Origin: Pseudoxanthomonas gei
GTDB taxonomy: Bacteria; Pseudomonadota; Gammaproteobacteria; Xanthomonadales; Xanthomonadaceae
Reading direction: 5' to 3'
Length of the DNA stretch: 64,000 nt
NCBI RefSeq assembly: GCF_010119615.1
Contig: NZ_QOVG01000001.1
Location: 496,001 to 560,000, forward strand
Shown here: positions 34,973-41,753 of the stretch, in pieces
Layout: every line of letters begins with the position of its first letter
Position numbering within the stretch: the stretch's first letter is position 1
Notes under the pieces: model-generated
The model's database searches: none
The model's input: the letters and a program-made list of their open reading frames with translations, nothing else
Told to the model about the DNA's origin: nothing
Program-made: the position numbers and the translations under genes

Positions 34973-36226
34973 TTATTGCGCCGTGCCTGGAGGACGATGC
35001 ATCACCAGCGCCCGCATGAATTCCTGCTGCAAGGCCAGCTTGCCGAACCAGCCCTGCTGGGTGCCGCTGAGGATGCGCAGCATGTGCCCACGTCCACCAG
35101 GCAGCCTGCCGAGCGGCAGGAAGCTCGCATCGCGGATCCTGGCCACGGTGCCATGGTCGGACTGGAACAGCGGGGTCAGCCAGTGGCTCCAGAAATGGTA
35201 GATGGAGACATGCCGGCGTCGCACCTGCTGGTAGTGCGCCAGCGCTGCATCGACGCTGTTTTCGGTACGCAAGGCATCGCGCAAGGCCATCGCGTCCATC
35301 AGCGCCATGTTCACGCCCTGACCCAGCTGCGGGCTCATCGCGTGCGCCGCATCGCCGGCCAGGACCAGCCTGCCGCGATGCCAGCGATGCTGGATCGCAT
35401 CGCGGTAGCTGGCGCGCGCCAGCTGCGTGCAGTCGCTGAGTGCTTCCAGGCGCGTGCTGATCTCGGGCCAGATGCCGCACGCTTCGTCGCGCCATGCCGA
35501 CATCCCGCGCGACTGCCAGCCGTCGAAATCGGAGGTCGGCAGGCTCCAGAAAAAACTCAGGCGTGGCGTGTCGTCGCCGGGCCGGGTGCCGACCGGCAGC
35601 ATGCCGATCATCTTGCGCGCGGCCACGTAGCGCTGGCGCAGCTCGTCGGGCCATGGCCAATCGCCACTGGGCAACAGGCACCACAGTGCTCCCCAGGGGT
35701 AAAGCCGATCGATTCGGCTGGCCGACACCGAGGCGCGCAATTGCGAAGCCGAACCATCCGCGGCAATCACCAGGTCGAACGGGCCTTGCTTGCATCCATG
35801 TTCGTCGACCAGCCGGCCCGAGTCCGCGTCCACGCTGACCACGCGCGTGCCGCGATGCAGGCCGGCGTGGCCTTCCCAGGCATCGGCCATGAGGTTGAAC
35901 AATGCACCGCGCTGCATGCCCAGACCGTAGATGCCCGGATCCAGGTGCTGGTAGCGCATGTCCATGACCCCACGCCCGGCGGGTGTTTCGCCATACAGCC
36001 GCGTGACCGGCGCGCCGTGCGCCAGCGCTGCCGGCAACAGGCCCATCTGCCATAGCACCTGCAGCCCGGTGGGTTGCAGCAGGAAGCCGGCACCGACCGG
36101 CCCGGGTTCGGCCGCGCGTTCGAACACTTCGACACGATGTCCATCACGCGACAGCAGGATGGCCAGCGCCTGCCCGGCCGTACCGTAACCGACGATCGCG
36201 ATGTTCAAGTTCAAGCCCACGCCCAT
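34973..36226 (-). CDS. FAD-dependent monooxygenase (salicylate/hydroxybenzoate hydroxylase-like)
   Basis: A 417-residue group A flavoprotein monooxygenase. The dinucleotide fold is at the N-terminus (AIVGYGTAGQALAILLSRDGHRVEVFER). The FAD/NADPH motif is DLVIAADGS, and the late FAD motif is LVLAGDAAHAMSPQLGQGVN. Such enzymes hydroxylate aromatic substrates, and none is indicated here. The frame continues upstream into the cspA terminator, and an ATG at 36250 sits directly in that hairpin's T-run. ATG 36226 is preferred, preceded by a purine-rich ggggcggg stretch. Confidence 0.83.
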   Translation of the reverse strand: MGVGLNLNIAIVGYGTAGQALAILLSRDGHRVEVFERAAEPGPVGAGFLLQPTGLQVLWQMGLLPAALAHGAPVTRLYGETPAGRGVMDMRYQHLDPGIYGLGMQRGALFNLMADAWEGHAGLHRGTRVVSVDADSGRLVDEHGCKQGPFDLVIAADGSASQLRASVSASRIDRLYPWGALWCLLPSGDWPWPDELRQRYVAARKMIGMLPVGTRPGDDTPRLSFFWSLPTSDFDGWQSRGMSAWRDEACGIWPEISTRLEALSDCTQLARASYRDAIQHRWHRGRLVLAGDAAHAMSPQLGQGVNMALMDAMALRDALRTENSVDAALAHYQQVRRRHVSIYHFWSHWLTPLFQSDHGTVARIRDASFLPLGRLPGGRGHMLRILSGTQQGWFGKLALQQEFMRALVMHRPPGTAQ

Positions 36227-36250
36227 TGCCCGCCCCTGCGCTTGCGGCAT

Positions 36251-36274
36251 AAAAAACCCCGCCGAAGCGGGGTT
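36251..36274 (-). terminator. Rho-independent terminator of cspA
   Basis: On the minus strand an 8-bp stem aaccccgc/gcggggtt (36274-36267 with 36262-36255) and a ttcg loop are followed by a run of six T. It lies 20 bases after the cspA stop and just before the monooxygenase start. Confidence 0.93.
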
Positions 36275-36294
36275 CAAGTGAAGCAAATTTCAGA

Positions 36295-36504
36295 TCAGGC
36301 TGCGGAGGGCTCGATGTTCGATGCCTGTGCGCCCTTCGGGCCCTGGGTCAGCTCGTAGCTGACGCGCTGGCCTTCCTGCAGGCTGCGGAAGCCCTTGCTG
36401 TTGATCGCGGAGTGGTGCGCAAAGACATCGGCGCTGCCATCTTCCGGCGCGATGAATCCGAAGCCCTTGGCGTCATTGAACCATTTCACGGTACCGTACG
36501 GCAT
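36295..36504 (-). CDS. cspA: Cold shock protein (CspA family)
   Basis: A 69-residue single cold-shock domain. RNA-binding motifs RNP1 (KGFGFIAP) and RNP2 (DVFAHHSAI) are intact. It binds single-stranded RNA/DNA and melts mRNA structure. Its length is typical. ATG 36504 has aagga 12-16 bases upstream. A good promoter (36559-36587) and a strong terminator flank it, so it is a monocistronic unit. Whether it is cold-induced cannot be judged, since the leader is only about 50 bases and not the long cold-box leader of E. coli cspA. Confidence 0.96.
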   Translation of the reverse strand: MPYGTVKWFNDAKGFGFIAPEDGSADVFAHHSAINSKGFRSLQEGQRVSYELTQGPKGAQASNIEPSAA

Positions 36505-36558
36505 AGCTCTGGTATTTCCTTGGTTGGGTGGTGGTGTGTGCGCATGGCGCACCGGCGG

Positions 36559-36587
36559 AGTATGCAAACACCGGGCGGCGTTGACAA
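36559..36587 (-). promoter_or_regulatory. Sigma-70-type promoter of cspA
   Basis: On the minus strand TTGTCA (36587-36582) is followed after 17 bases by CATACT (36564-36559). The -35 hexamer overlaps the last bases of the upstream phosphorylase gene region. Predicted transcription starts about 50 bases before the cspA ATG. Confidence 0.65.
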
Positions 36588-37334
36588 TCACCCTCGCGCC
36601 AGCTCGGCCACCAGCTCCGGCAATCCGTTCGACGCGGCCTCCACATTGGCCAGTACTTCGGCCATGGTGATTTCCTCGCCGCCGCCGCAACCGGCCGCCC
36701 AGTTGGCGACGATGGCCAGGCAGGCATAGTCCAGTCCAAGCTCGCGCGCCAGCGCGGCTTCCGGCATGCCGGTCATGCCGACCAGGTCGCAGCCATCGCG
36801 CCGCAGGCGGGCGATTTCCGCGCGCGTTTCAAGGCGTGGACCCTGGGTTGCGCCATAACAGCCATGCCCCACGAGTGAAACGCCGGTTACGCGGGCGGCC
36901 GCGATGACCTTGTGCCGCAGCATGGTGGTGTAAGGGTCGCCGAAATCCACGTGCAGCACCTCGCTGCCCGCCTCTTCGCAGATCGTCGAAATGCGCCCCC
37001 AGGTGTAATCGATCAACTGGTCCGGGCAGGCCAGCACGCGCGGACCGAAATCATCGCCAATGCCACCGACGGTGTTCAGAGCCAGCACCCGCGTCGCCCC
37101 GATATCCTGCAGCGCGGCCAGGTTGGCGCGGTAGTTGATCAGGTGCGGCGGCACCGAATGGCCTTCGCCGTGGCGCGCCAGGAACGCGACCCGCTGGCCC
37201 AGCAAGGTTCCGATGCGGATCGGTCCGGACGGCTTGCCAAAACGCGTGTCCACCTCCCGCGTGTCCACGTCCTGCAGGTCGGCGAGCCTGTAGACGCCGG
37301 TACCGCCAATCACTGCCAGGGCAATGCGATTCAT
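36588..37334 (-). CDS. S-methyl-5'-thioinosine phosphorylase (MTAP family)
   Basis: A 248-residue purine nucleoside phosphorylase of the MTAP/PNP-II fold. Motifs are VIGGTGVY at the N-terminus, [17 protein letters not shown] and [11 protein letters not shown]. It splits 5'-methylthioinosine (formed from methylthioadenosine) to hypoxanthine and methylthioribose 1-phosphate. The alternative is methylthioadenosine phosphorylase, which differs in base-specificity residues. The hpt gene ends 3 bases upstream, and hypoxanthine released here would be the substrate of Hpt, which supports the MTI assignment. Confidence 0.85.
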   Translation of the reverse strand: MNRIALAVIGGTGVYRLADLQDVDTREVDTRFGKPSGPIRIGTLLGQRVAFLARHGEGHSVPPHLINYRANLAALQDIGATRVLALNTVGGIGDDFGPRVLACPDQLIDYTWGRISTICEEAGSEVLHVDFGDPYTTMLRHKVIAAARVTGVSLVGHGCYGATQGPRLETRAEIARLRRDGCDLVGMTGMPEAALARELGLDYACLAIVANWAAGCGGGEEITMAEVLANVEAASNGLPELVAELARG

Positions 37335-37337
37335 CGT

Positions 37338-37895
37338 CTAGTCCTTCAGGGCATAGATGCCCGGCAGGTTGCGGCCCTGCTCGTGGTAATCCATGCCGAA
37401 CCCAAATACATAGCGGTCCGGCACTTCCAGCCCCACGTAGTCGGCGCTGATGCCGGCAATGGTGCGAGTGTGCTGTTTGGTGGCCAGCGCGGCGATGCGC
37501 ACGTCGGTCGCCCCCTGCTCCATGCACCATTCGCGCACCGCGGCCAGCGTGTAGCCTTCGTCCAGTATGTCGTCCACCAGCAACACGCGGCGCCCGTAAA
37601 GCGCAGTCGCCGGACGATGTTTCCAGACCAGTTCGCCACCCGTGGTTTCGCCGCGGTAGCGGGTGGCATGCAGGTAGTCGAATTCCAGGTCCAGGCCCAG
37701 CGCGCCCAGTTCCAGCGACAACTGGCCGGCGAACGGCAAGGCGCCATGCATGACGGTCAGGTACACCGGCACCTCGCCGGCGTAGTCGCGGGCGATGGGC
37801 GCAGCCATGGCGGTGATGGCCGCATCCAGCGTGGCGCGATCGATGACGAGCTCCGCGTTGGCCAGCGCCGCCGCCAGCGGATGCGAACGGCTCAT
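37338..37895 (-). CDS. hpt: Hypoxanthine-guanine phosphoribosyltransferase
   Basis: A 185-residue type I phosphoribosyltransferase. The PRPP-binding loop is VLLVDDILDEG, the pyrophosphate loop region is LTVMHGALPFAG, and the base-binding region is PDRYVFGFGMDYHEQGRNLPGIYAL. It salvages hypoxanthine and guanine to IMP and GMP in the cytoplasm. The ATG at 37895 overlaps the nagZ stop as ATGA. It is followed after 3 bases by the MTI phosphorylase gene, making a purine salvage pair. Confidence 0.93.
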   Translation of the reverse strand: MSRSHPLAAALANAELVIDRATLDAAITAMAAPIARDYAGEVPVYLTVMHGALPFAGQLSLELGALGLDLEFDYLHATRYRGETTGGELVWKHRPATALYGRRVLLVDDILDEGYTLAAVREWCMEQGATDVRIAALATKQHTRTIAGISADYVGLEVPDRYVFGFGMDYHEQGRNLPGIYALKD

Positions 37896-38902
37896 GCGAT
37901 GTTGCCCGTGGCGCCGATCGGCAGCCGCGACTGCGCATCGCCGTAGCGCGCATCGGCCAGCAGCCCATCCCAGCCCAGGCCCCCTCGTCCCATCAGCCCG
38001 ATCAAGGCCGCGGTATTGGAAGTGCGCCCTTCCATGGCCTTCAAGGACTCCTCCACCAGCTTCGGCGCGCATACCAGCACCACATCGCAACCGGCATCCA
38101 GGTGATCGTCGATGCGTGCCTTGACGCCACCCGCGGAGAAGGCGGCGGCCATGCCGATGTCATCGGAGAACACCACGCCACGGAAACCCATTTCACCGCG
38201 CAGGATCCCGTTGATCCACAGCGGCGAATAGCCCGCCGCTTCGGGCGCGACCGCCGGATAGGTCACGTGCGCCAGCATCACCGCATCGGCGCCGGCTTCG
38301 ATCCCGGCCACGAACGGCACCAGGTCTTCCTTGCGCAACACGTCCAGCGGACGCGGATCCACTGCATCGTCGAAGTGGGTGTCTTCCAGCACCGTACCAT
38401 GCCCTGGGAAATGCTTGAGGGTGGCGGCCATGCCGACGCTGTGCATGCCCTGCACGTATGCGCGGGTGAATGCGGCCACGACCTGCGGATCGGCGCTGAA
38501 GGCGCGATCACCGATGGCGCGGTTGCCGCGCGCAAGGTCGACCACGGGCGCAAAACTCAGGTCCACGCCACTGGCGCGCACCTCGCTGGCCATCAGCCAG
38601 GCATGTTCCTCGGCAAGTTTGAGCGCGGCGGCAGGATCGGTGGCATACAGGGCCCCGAACCTCTCCAGCGAAGGCAACGGGCTGTAACCATCACGGAAGC
38701 GCTGCACGCGGCCGCCTTCCTGGTCCACGCAGATCAACTGCGGTCGTGGCGAGGCGGCACGGATCGAAGCGCACAGCTCCACCACCTGTTCGCGCGAGGC
38801 GAAATTGCGGGTGAACAGGATGATCCCGGCCACCGCGTCGTGCTGCAGCCAGTCGCGCTCCTGCGCGGTGAGTTCGGTGCCGGAAATGCCGATGACAAGC
38901 AT
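37892..38902 (-). CDS. nagZ: Beta-N-acetylhexosaminidase
   Basis: NagZ removes GlcNAc from 1,6-anhydromuropeptides during cytoplasmic peptidoglycan recycling. The product anhydro-MurNAc-peptides can induce AmpC-type beta-lactamases. The 336-residue GH3 protein has ICVDQEGGRVQR, KHFPGHGTVLEDTH (with the mobile-loop His-Asp pair) and the nucleophile Asp in FSDDIGM. ATG 38902 is preceded by gagga. Upstream frame extension has no homology. It is coupled to hpt by an ATGA overlap. Confidence 0.95.
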   Translation of the reverse strand: MLVIGISGTELTAQERDWLQHDAVAGIILFTRNFASREQVVELCASIRAASPRPQLICVDQEGGRVQRFRDGYSPLPSLERFGALYATDPAAALKLAEEHAWLMASEVRASGVDLSFAPVVDLARGNRAIGDRAFSADPQVVAAFTRAYVQGMHSVGMAATLKHFPGHGTVLEDTHFDDAVDPRPLDVLRKEDLVPFVAGIEAGADAVMLAHVTYPAVAPEAAGYSPLWINGILRGEMGFRGVVFSDDIGMAAAFSAGGVKARIDDHLDAGCDVVLVCAPKLVEESLKAMEGRTSNTAALIGLMGRGGLGWDGLLADARYGDAQSRLPIGATGNIA

Positions 38903-38915
38903 GCGTGTTGAGTCC

Positions 38916-39434
38916 TCAGGAAAGGTCGGTGGCGGAGCGTTCGTCGCCGGTCCATTGCGAATAGGGATACGACGCCAAGGCCAGATTGTAATAGCGCAGC
39001 GCATCGGTAGCCTGCCTGCCGGCCCATTCAGGCAGGGCGAAGGCTTCATCGGCGTGTTGCAGTTCTATTTCAGCCACCACCAGGCCTGCGTTGTCACCGA
39101 GAAACTCGTCGACTTCCCACAGATGGCCTTCGTAATTCACGTAATGGCGAAGCTTGTCTATCAGCCCGCCGACGCACAGGGCCAGCAGGGCCCGGGCCTC
39201 TTCCACCGGGATTGCATAGTTGAATTCCTGCCGGGTGTGGCCGCGCTCGCGCGATTTCAGGTTCAGGTAGGCGTCCTCGCCTTCGATGCGCACGCGCACT
39301 GACGCTTTCTGCGCCCCGCCTTCAACCATCGCCAGATCATTGAGGTAACCCTGCGCCATGGGCACGACCTTGTGCGCCGCCTGTCGCCAGGCCTCGCTGG
39401 TGACCAGGAACTTGCGCTCGATTTCAATGCCCAT
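38916..39434 (-). CDS. CYTH-domain inorganic triphosphatase
   Basis: A 172-residue CYTH protein with the signature EIERKF at residues 4-9 and alternating charged barrel strands (SVRVRIEGEDAYLNLKSR, WEVDEFLGDNAGLVVAEIEL). CYTH tunnel enzymes hydrolyse triphosphate or, in class IV, make cAMP. The EIERKFL and EFNYAIP pattern fits short bacterial triphosphatases. It ends 13 bases before the nagZ start, so it probably heads the nagZ-hpt-phosphorylase operon. Confidence 0.88.
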   Translation of the reverse strand: MGIEIERKFLVTSEAWRQAAHKVVPMAQGYLNDLAMVEGGAQKASVRVRIEGEDAYLNLKSRERGHTRQEFNYAIPVEEARALLALCVGGLIDKLRHYVNYEGHLWEVDEFLGDNAGLVVAEIELQHADEAFALPEWAGRQATDALRYYNLALASYPYSQWTGDERSATDLS

Positions 39435-39464
39435 GTTCAACCAGCCTGTGTGTGTGATTTCGCC

Positions 39465-39534
39465 GAACCGAGCTTGCCCGGTTGCTTCGCGTGTGATTGT
39501 TTCCAGCTCGAGGACAGCCGCCCGAGCTCGGTTC
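39465..39534. repeat. 10-bp inverted repeat between rlmD and the CYTH gene
   Basis: Arms gaaccgagct (39465-39474) and agctcggttc (39525-39534) are perfect inverses with a 50-base loop. The ccgagct core resembles the GTAG elements at 23637-23703. It fills most of the 113-base gap and may end rlmD transcripts, though no T-run follows. Confidence 0.6.
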
Positions 39535-39547
39535 AACGAGTTGACAG

Positions 39548-40876
39548 CTATTTGGTTTCGAACAAGGCAATGCTTTCCACGTGGCCCGTGTGCGGGAACA
39601 TGTCCATCACACCGGCCGCCTTGAGCTTGTAACCGCGCTCTTTCACCAGGTAGCCCGCATCGCGGGCCAGCGAGGCCGGATGGCAGCTGACATAGACAAT
39701 CCGGTCGATGTTCTTCAGCGGCATCCGCTTGAGCACCTGGTCCGCGCCCGAACGCGGCGGGTCGAGCAGCAGCTTGTTGAATCCCTGCCGCATCCACGGC
39801 GTGCCACGCTGGTCCTCGGTCAGGTCGGCGGCGTGGAAATGCGCATTGGACAAGCCGTTGCGCTCGGCGTTTTCGCGAGCACGTTGCACCAGTCCGGCTT
39901 CCCCTTCCACGCCCACCACCTCGCCCACCAGCCGCGCCATGGGAAGGGTGAAATTTCCCAGCCCGCAGAACAGATCGAGGATGCGGTCCTGCGGTTGCGG
40001 ATCCAGCAGTTCGAAGGTGCGAGCAATCATCTTCTGATTGAGGCTGGCGTTGACCTGGATGAAATCCAGCGGGCGGAAGGCCAGCTCGACATTCCACTGC
40101 GGCAATGCGAAGGAAAGCTCCGGCGCTTCCGGCCACAGCGGCACCACCGTATCGACGCCGCCGGACTGCAGGTAGATGGCGAAATCGTGCAGTTGCGCGA
40201 ACGCGGCCAGCTTCGCGCGATCGCCTTCGTTCAAGGGCGACAGGTGGCGGAACACCAGCGCTACGGTCGCGTCACCAGCGATGAACTCGATCTGCGGGAT
40301 GTCGTTGCGCGCATCCAGGCTTTCCACCAGCAGCGCCAGCGCTTCCACGCGTGCGCCGATGTGCGGGATGACGGTATGGCACACGCGTACGTCGGCAACG
40401 AAACGCGGGTCGATCTCGCGGAAACCGACCAGCGTCCGCTCCTTCTTGGCTACACGGCGCACTGAGAAGCGTCCCTTGCGGCGGTAGCCCCAGCTGTCGC
40501 CAGTCAATGGCGGCAGCACTTCCTGCGGGGTGACGTGGCCGATGCGCTCCAGGTTTTCAAGGAGCACGCGCTGCTTGAGCAGGATCTGTTTGTCTTCGGC
40601 CAGGTGCTGCAGCACGCAGCCGCTGCAGACGCCAAAGTGTTCGCAGCGCGGCGTGACGCGGTCCGGCGAGGCCTGCAGCACTTCGACCGTGCGGGCTTCA
40701 TCGAAGTGCCGGTTCTTCGCGGTCTGTTCGGCCATGACCCGTTCACCTGGCAAGGCGCCGCCAACAAACAGGGTCTTGCCATCGCGTCGGGCCACGCCAC
40801 GGCCGTCGTGGCTGTGGTCGACGATCTGGGCTTCGAAGGGGGTCTTGTCGATGCGGGGGGTGCGGGGTCTTGCCAC
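39548..40876 (-). CDS. rlmD: 23S rRNA (uracil-1939-C5)-methyltransferase
   Basis: RlmD (RumA) methylates U1939 of 23S rRNA using SAM. The 442-residue protein has an N-terminal TRAM domain (FEAQIVDHSHDGRGVARRDGKTLFV), a [4Fe-4S] site (Cys78, 84 and 87 in CEHFGVCSGC plus a later Cys in VRVCHTV), the SAM motif LDLFCGLGNFTLP and the catalytic cysteine in YVSCHPASLARD. The start chosen is GTG 40876 (VARPRTPRIDKTPFEAQ). The same frame stays open through the heptanucleotide array to 41017, so a longer product cannot be ruled out. Confidence 0.94.
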   Translation of the reverse strand: MARPRTPRIDKTPFEAQIVDHSHDGRGVARRDGKTLFVGGALPGERVMAEQTAKNRHFDEARTVEVLQASPDRVTPRCEHFGVCSGCVLQHLAEDKQILLKQRVLLENLERIGHVTPQEVLPPLTGDSWGYRRKGRFSVRRVAKKERTLVGFREIDPRFVADVRVCHTVIPHIGARVEALALLVESLDARNDIPQIEFIAGDATVALVFRHLSPLNEGDRAKLAAFAQLHDFAIYLQSGGVDTVVPLWPEAPELSFALPQWNVELAFRPLDFIQVNASLNQKMIARTFELLDPQPQDRILDLFCGLGNFTLPMARLVGEVVGVEGEAGLVQRARENAERNGLSNAHFHAADLTEDQRGTPWMRQGFNKLLLDPPRSGADQVLKRMPLKNIDRIVYVSCHPASLARDAGYLVKERGYKLKAAGVMDMFPHTGHVESIALFETK

Positions 40877-40922
40877 GTGGCTGGAGCTGCATGCGATTGC
40901 GGGTGCGTATTGTCGCAGACGC

Positions 40923-40970
40923 GGGAGCCGGGAGCCGGGAGCCGGGAGCCGGGAGCCGGGAGCCGGGAGA
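40923..40970. repeat. Heptanucleotide tandem array, gggagcc x6 plus partial
   Basis: Six perfect gggagcc units (40923-40964) are followed by gggaga. The array lies just upstream of rlmD, on the side where its transcript begins. On the minus strand it reads in frame with rlmD as LPAPGSR repeats. Confidence 0.97.
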
Positions 40971-41021
40971 CAGTAAAGATGATTGCGTGTCCGCATCTCA
41001 TCCCAGCGACCACACATTACA

Positions 41022-41099
41022 GATTCCGATTCCCGATTCCCGATTCCCGATTCCCGATTCCCGGCTACCGGCTACCTGCTACCGGCTACCGGCTACCGG
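41022..41099. repeat. Two adjoining heptanucleotide arrays, gattccc x5 then ggctacc x5
   Basis: A partial gattcc (41022-41027) leads into five perfect gattccc units (41028-41062). These are joined directly to five ggctacc units (41063-41097, the third being tgctacc). With the array at 40923-40970 this makes three different 7-base repeats in the 231 bases between rlmD and the YdbL-like gene. Confidence 0.97.
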
Positions 41100-41107
41100 C
41101 CTTCAGG

Positions 41108-41722
41108 CTATTTCTGCTTCCAGCTGCCGCCCGCCGCCTGGTACCACCAGCCCGCGTGGGCGCTGGCAATCCATTGCTGGGAAAAGATCCCGCGAATCTG
41201 GCTTTCCCACTCCGGGTGCCCGTTGGCCACGGCCACTTCACGGTAGACCGCCTTGCGGTCGCGGTTGTCGTCGGCCACCGCCTGGGTAATGGCCACGCGG
41301 TCCTTCAGGGCCAGCTTGGAGGCATCGCGAACCTCGACCATGCCGTCGCTGGTGAGGCCGAGCGCGCCCGCGTCGAAGCCGGCGCGCAACTGCGCGCTGA
41401 ATCGCGAAGCCATGCGGCCCTGGATGGCCTGTATGGCCGGCGTCTTGATGGTGATGTCGGCGCTTTCCTGCGCATACGCCGTGCCGATGCCGACCAGCGC
41501 AAGCCAGTTGAATGGCCGCTGCGGCCCTTGCAGAGAGGCACTGCCGCCTCCTGTAGCAGGGGGCGTGGGCTTGGCATTGGCTGGCACCGTGTCGCCGATG
41601 ACCTTGTCGACGAACTCCTTGGCCGCTTCCTTGGCTTCAGCCGCCGGGAAATAGACGTTGATGGTGACGCAGGCAGTGAGCAGCAGCGATGCCGCGAGTG
41701 AGGTTCCCAACCAACGCTTCAT
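41108..41722 (-). CDS. ydbL: YdbL-like DUF1318 lipoprotein, possibly a YnbE-YdbL fusion
   Basis: A 204-residue protein. A lipobox (LTAC, Cys18) is followed by TINVYFPAAEAKEAAKEFVDKV, a Pro/Gly-rich linker, a second signal-like stretch (LALVGIGTAYAQ, about 74-85) and then a DUF1318 domain (KTPAIQAIQ, GALGLTSDGMVEVRDA, YREVAVANGHPEWE). In E. coli, YdbH, YnbE (a small lipoprotein) and YdbL act together in envelope lipid transport. Here no separate ynbE lies between the two genes. ATG 41722 has a strong agggagaagg site. The gene follows ydbH by 31 bases. Confidence 0.8.
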   Translation of the reverse strand: MKRWLGTSLAASLLLTACVTINVYFPAAEAKEAAKEFVDKVIGDTVPANAKPTPPATGGGSASLQGPQRPFNWLALVGIGTAYAQESADITIKTPAIQAIQGRMASRFSAQLRAGFDAGALGLTSDGMVEVRDASKLALKDRVAITQAVADDNRDRKAVYREVAVANGHPEWESQIRGIFSQQWIASAHAGWWYQAAGGSWKQK

Positions 41723-41753
41723 TTCCTTCTCCCTAGTTGATCCGATGACTGCA

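Noticed and set aside
40923-41099. Tandem arrays considered as a CRISPR
   Set aside because: The units are 7 bases with no spacers, and no cas genes are nearby.
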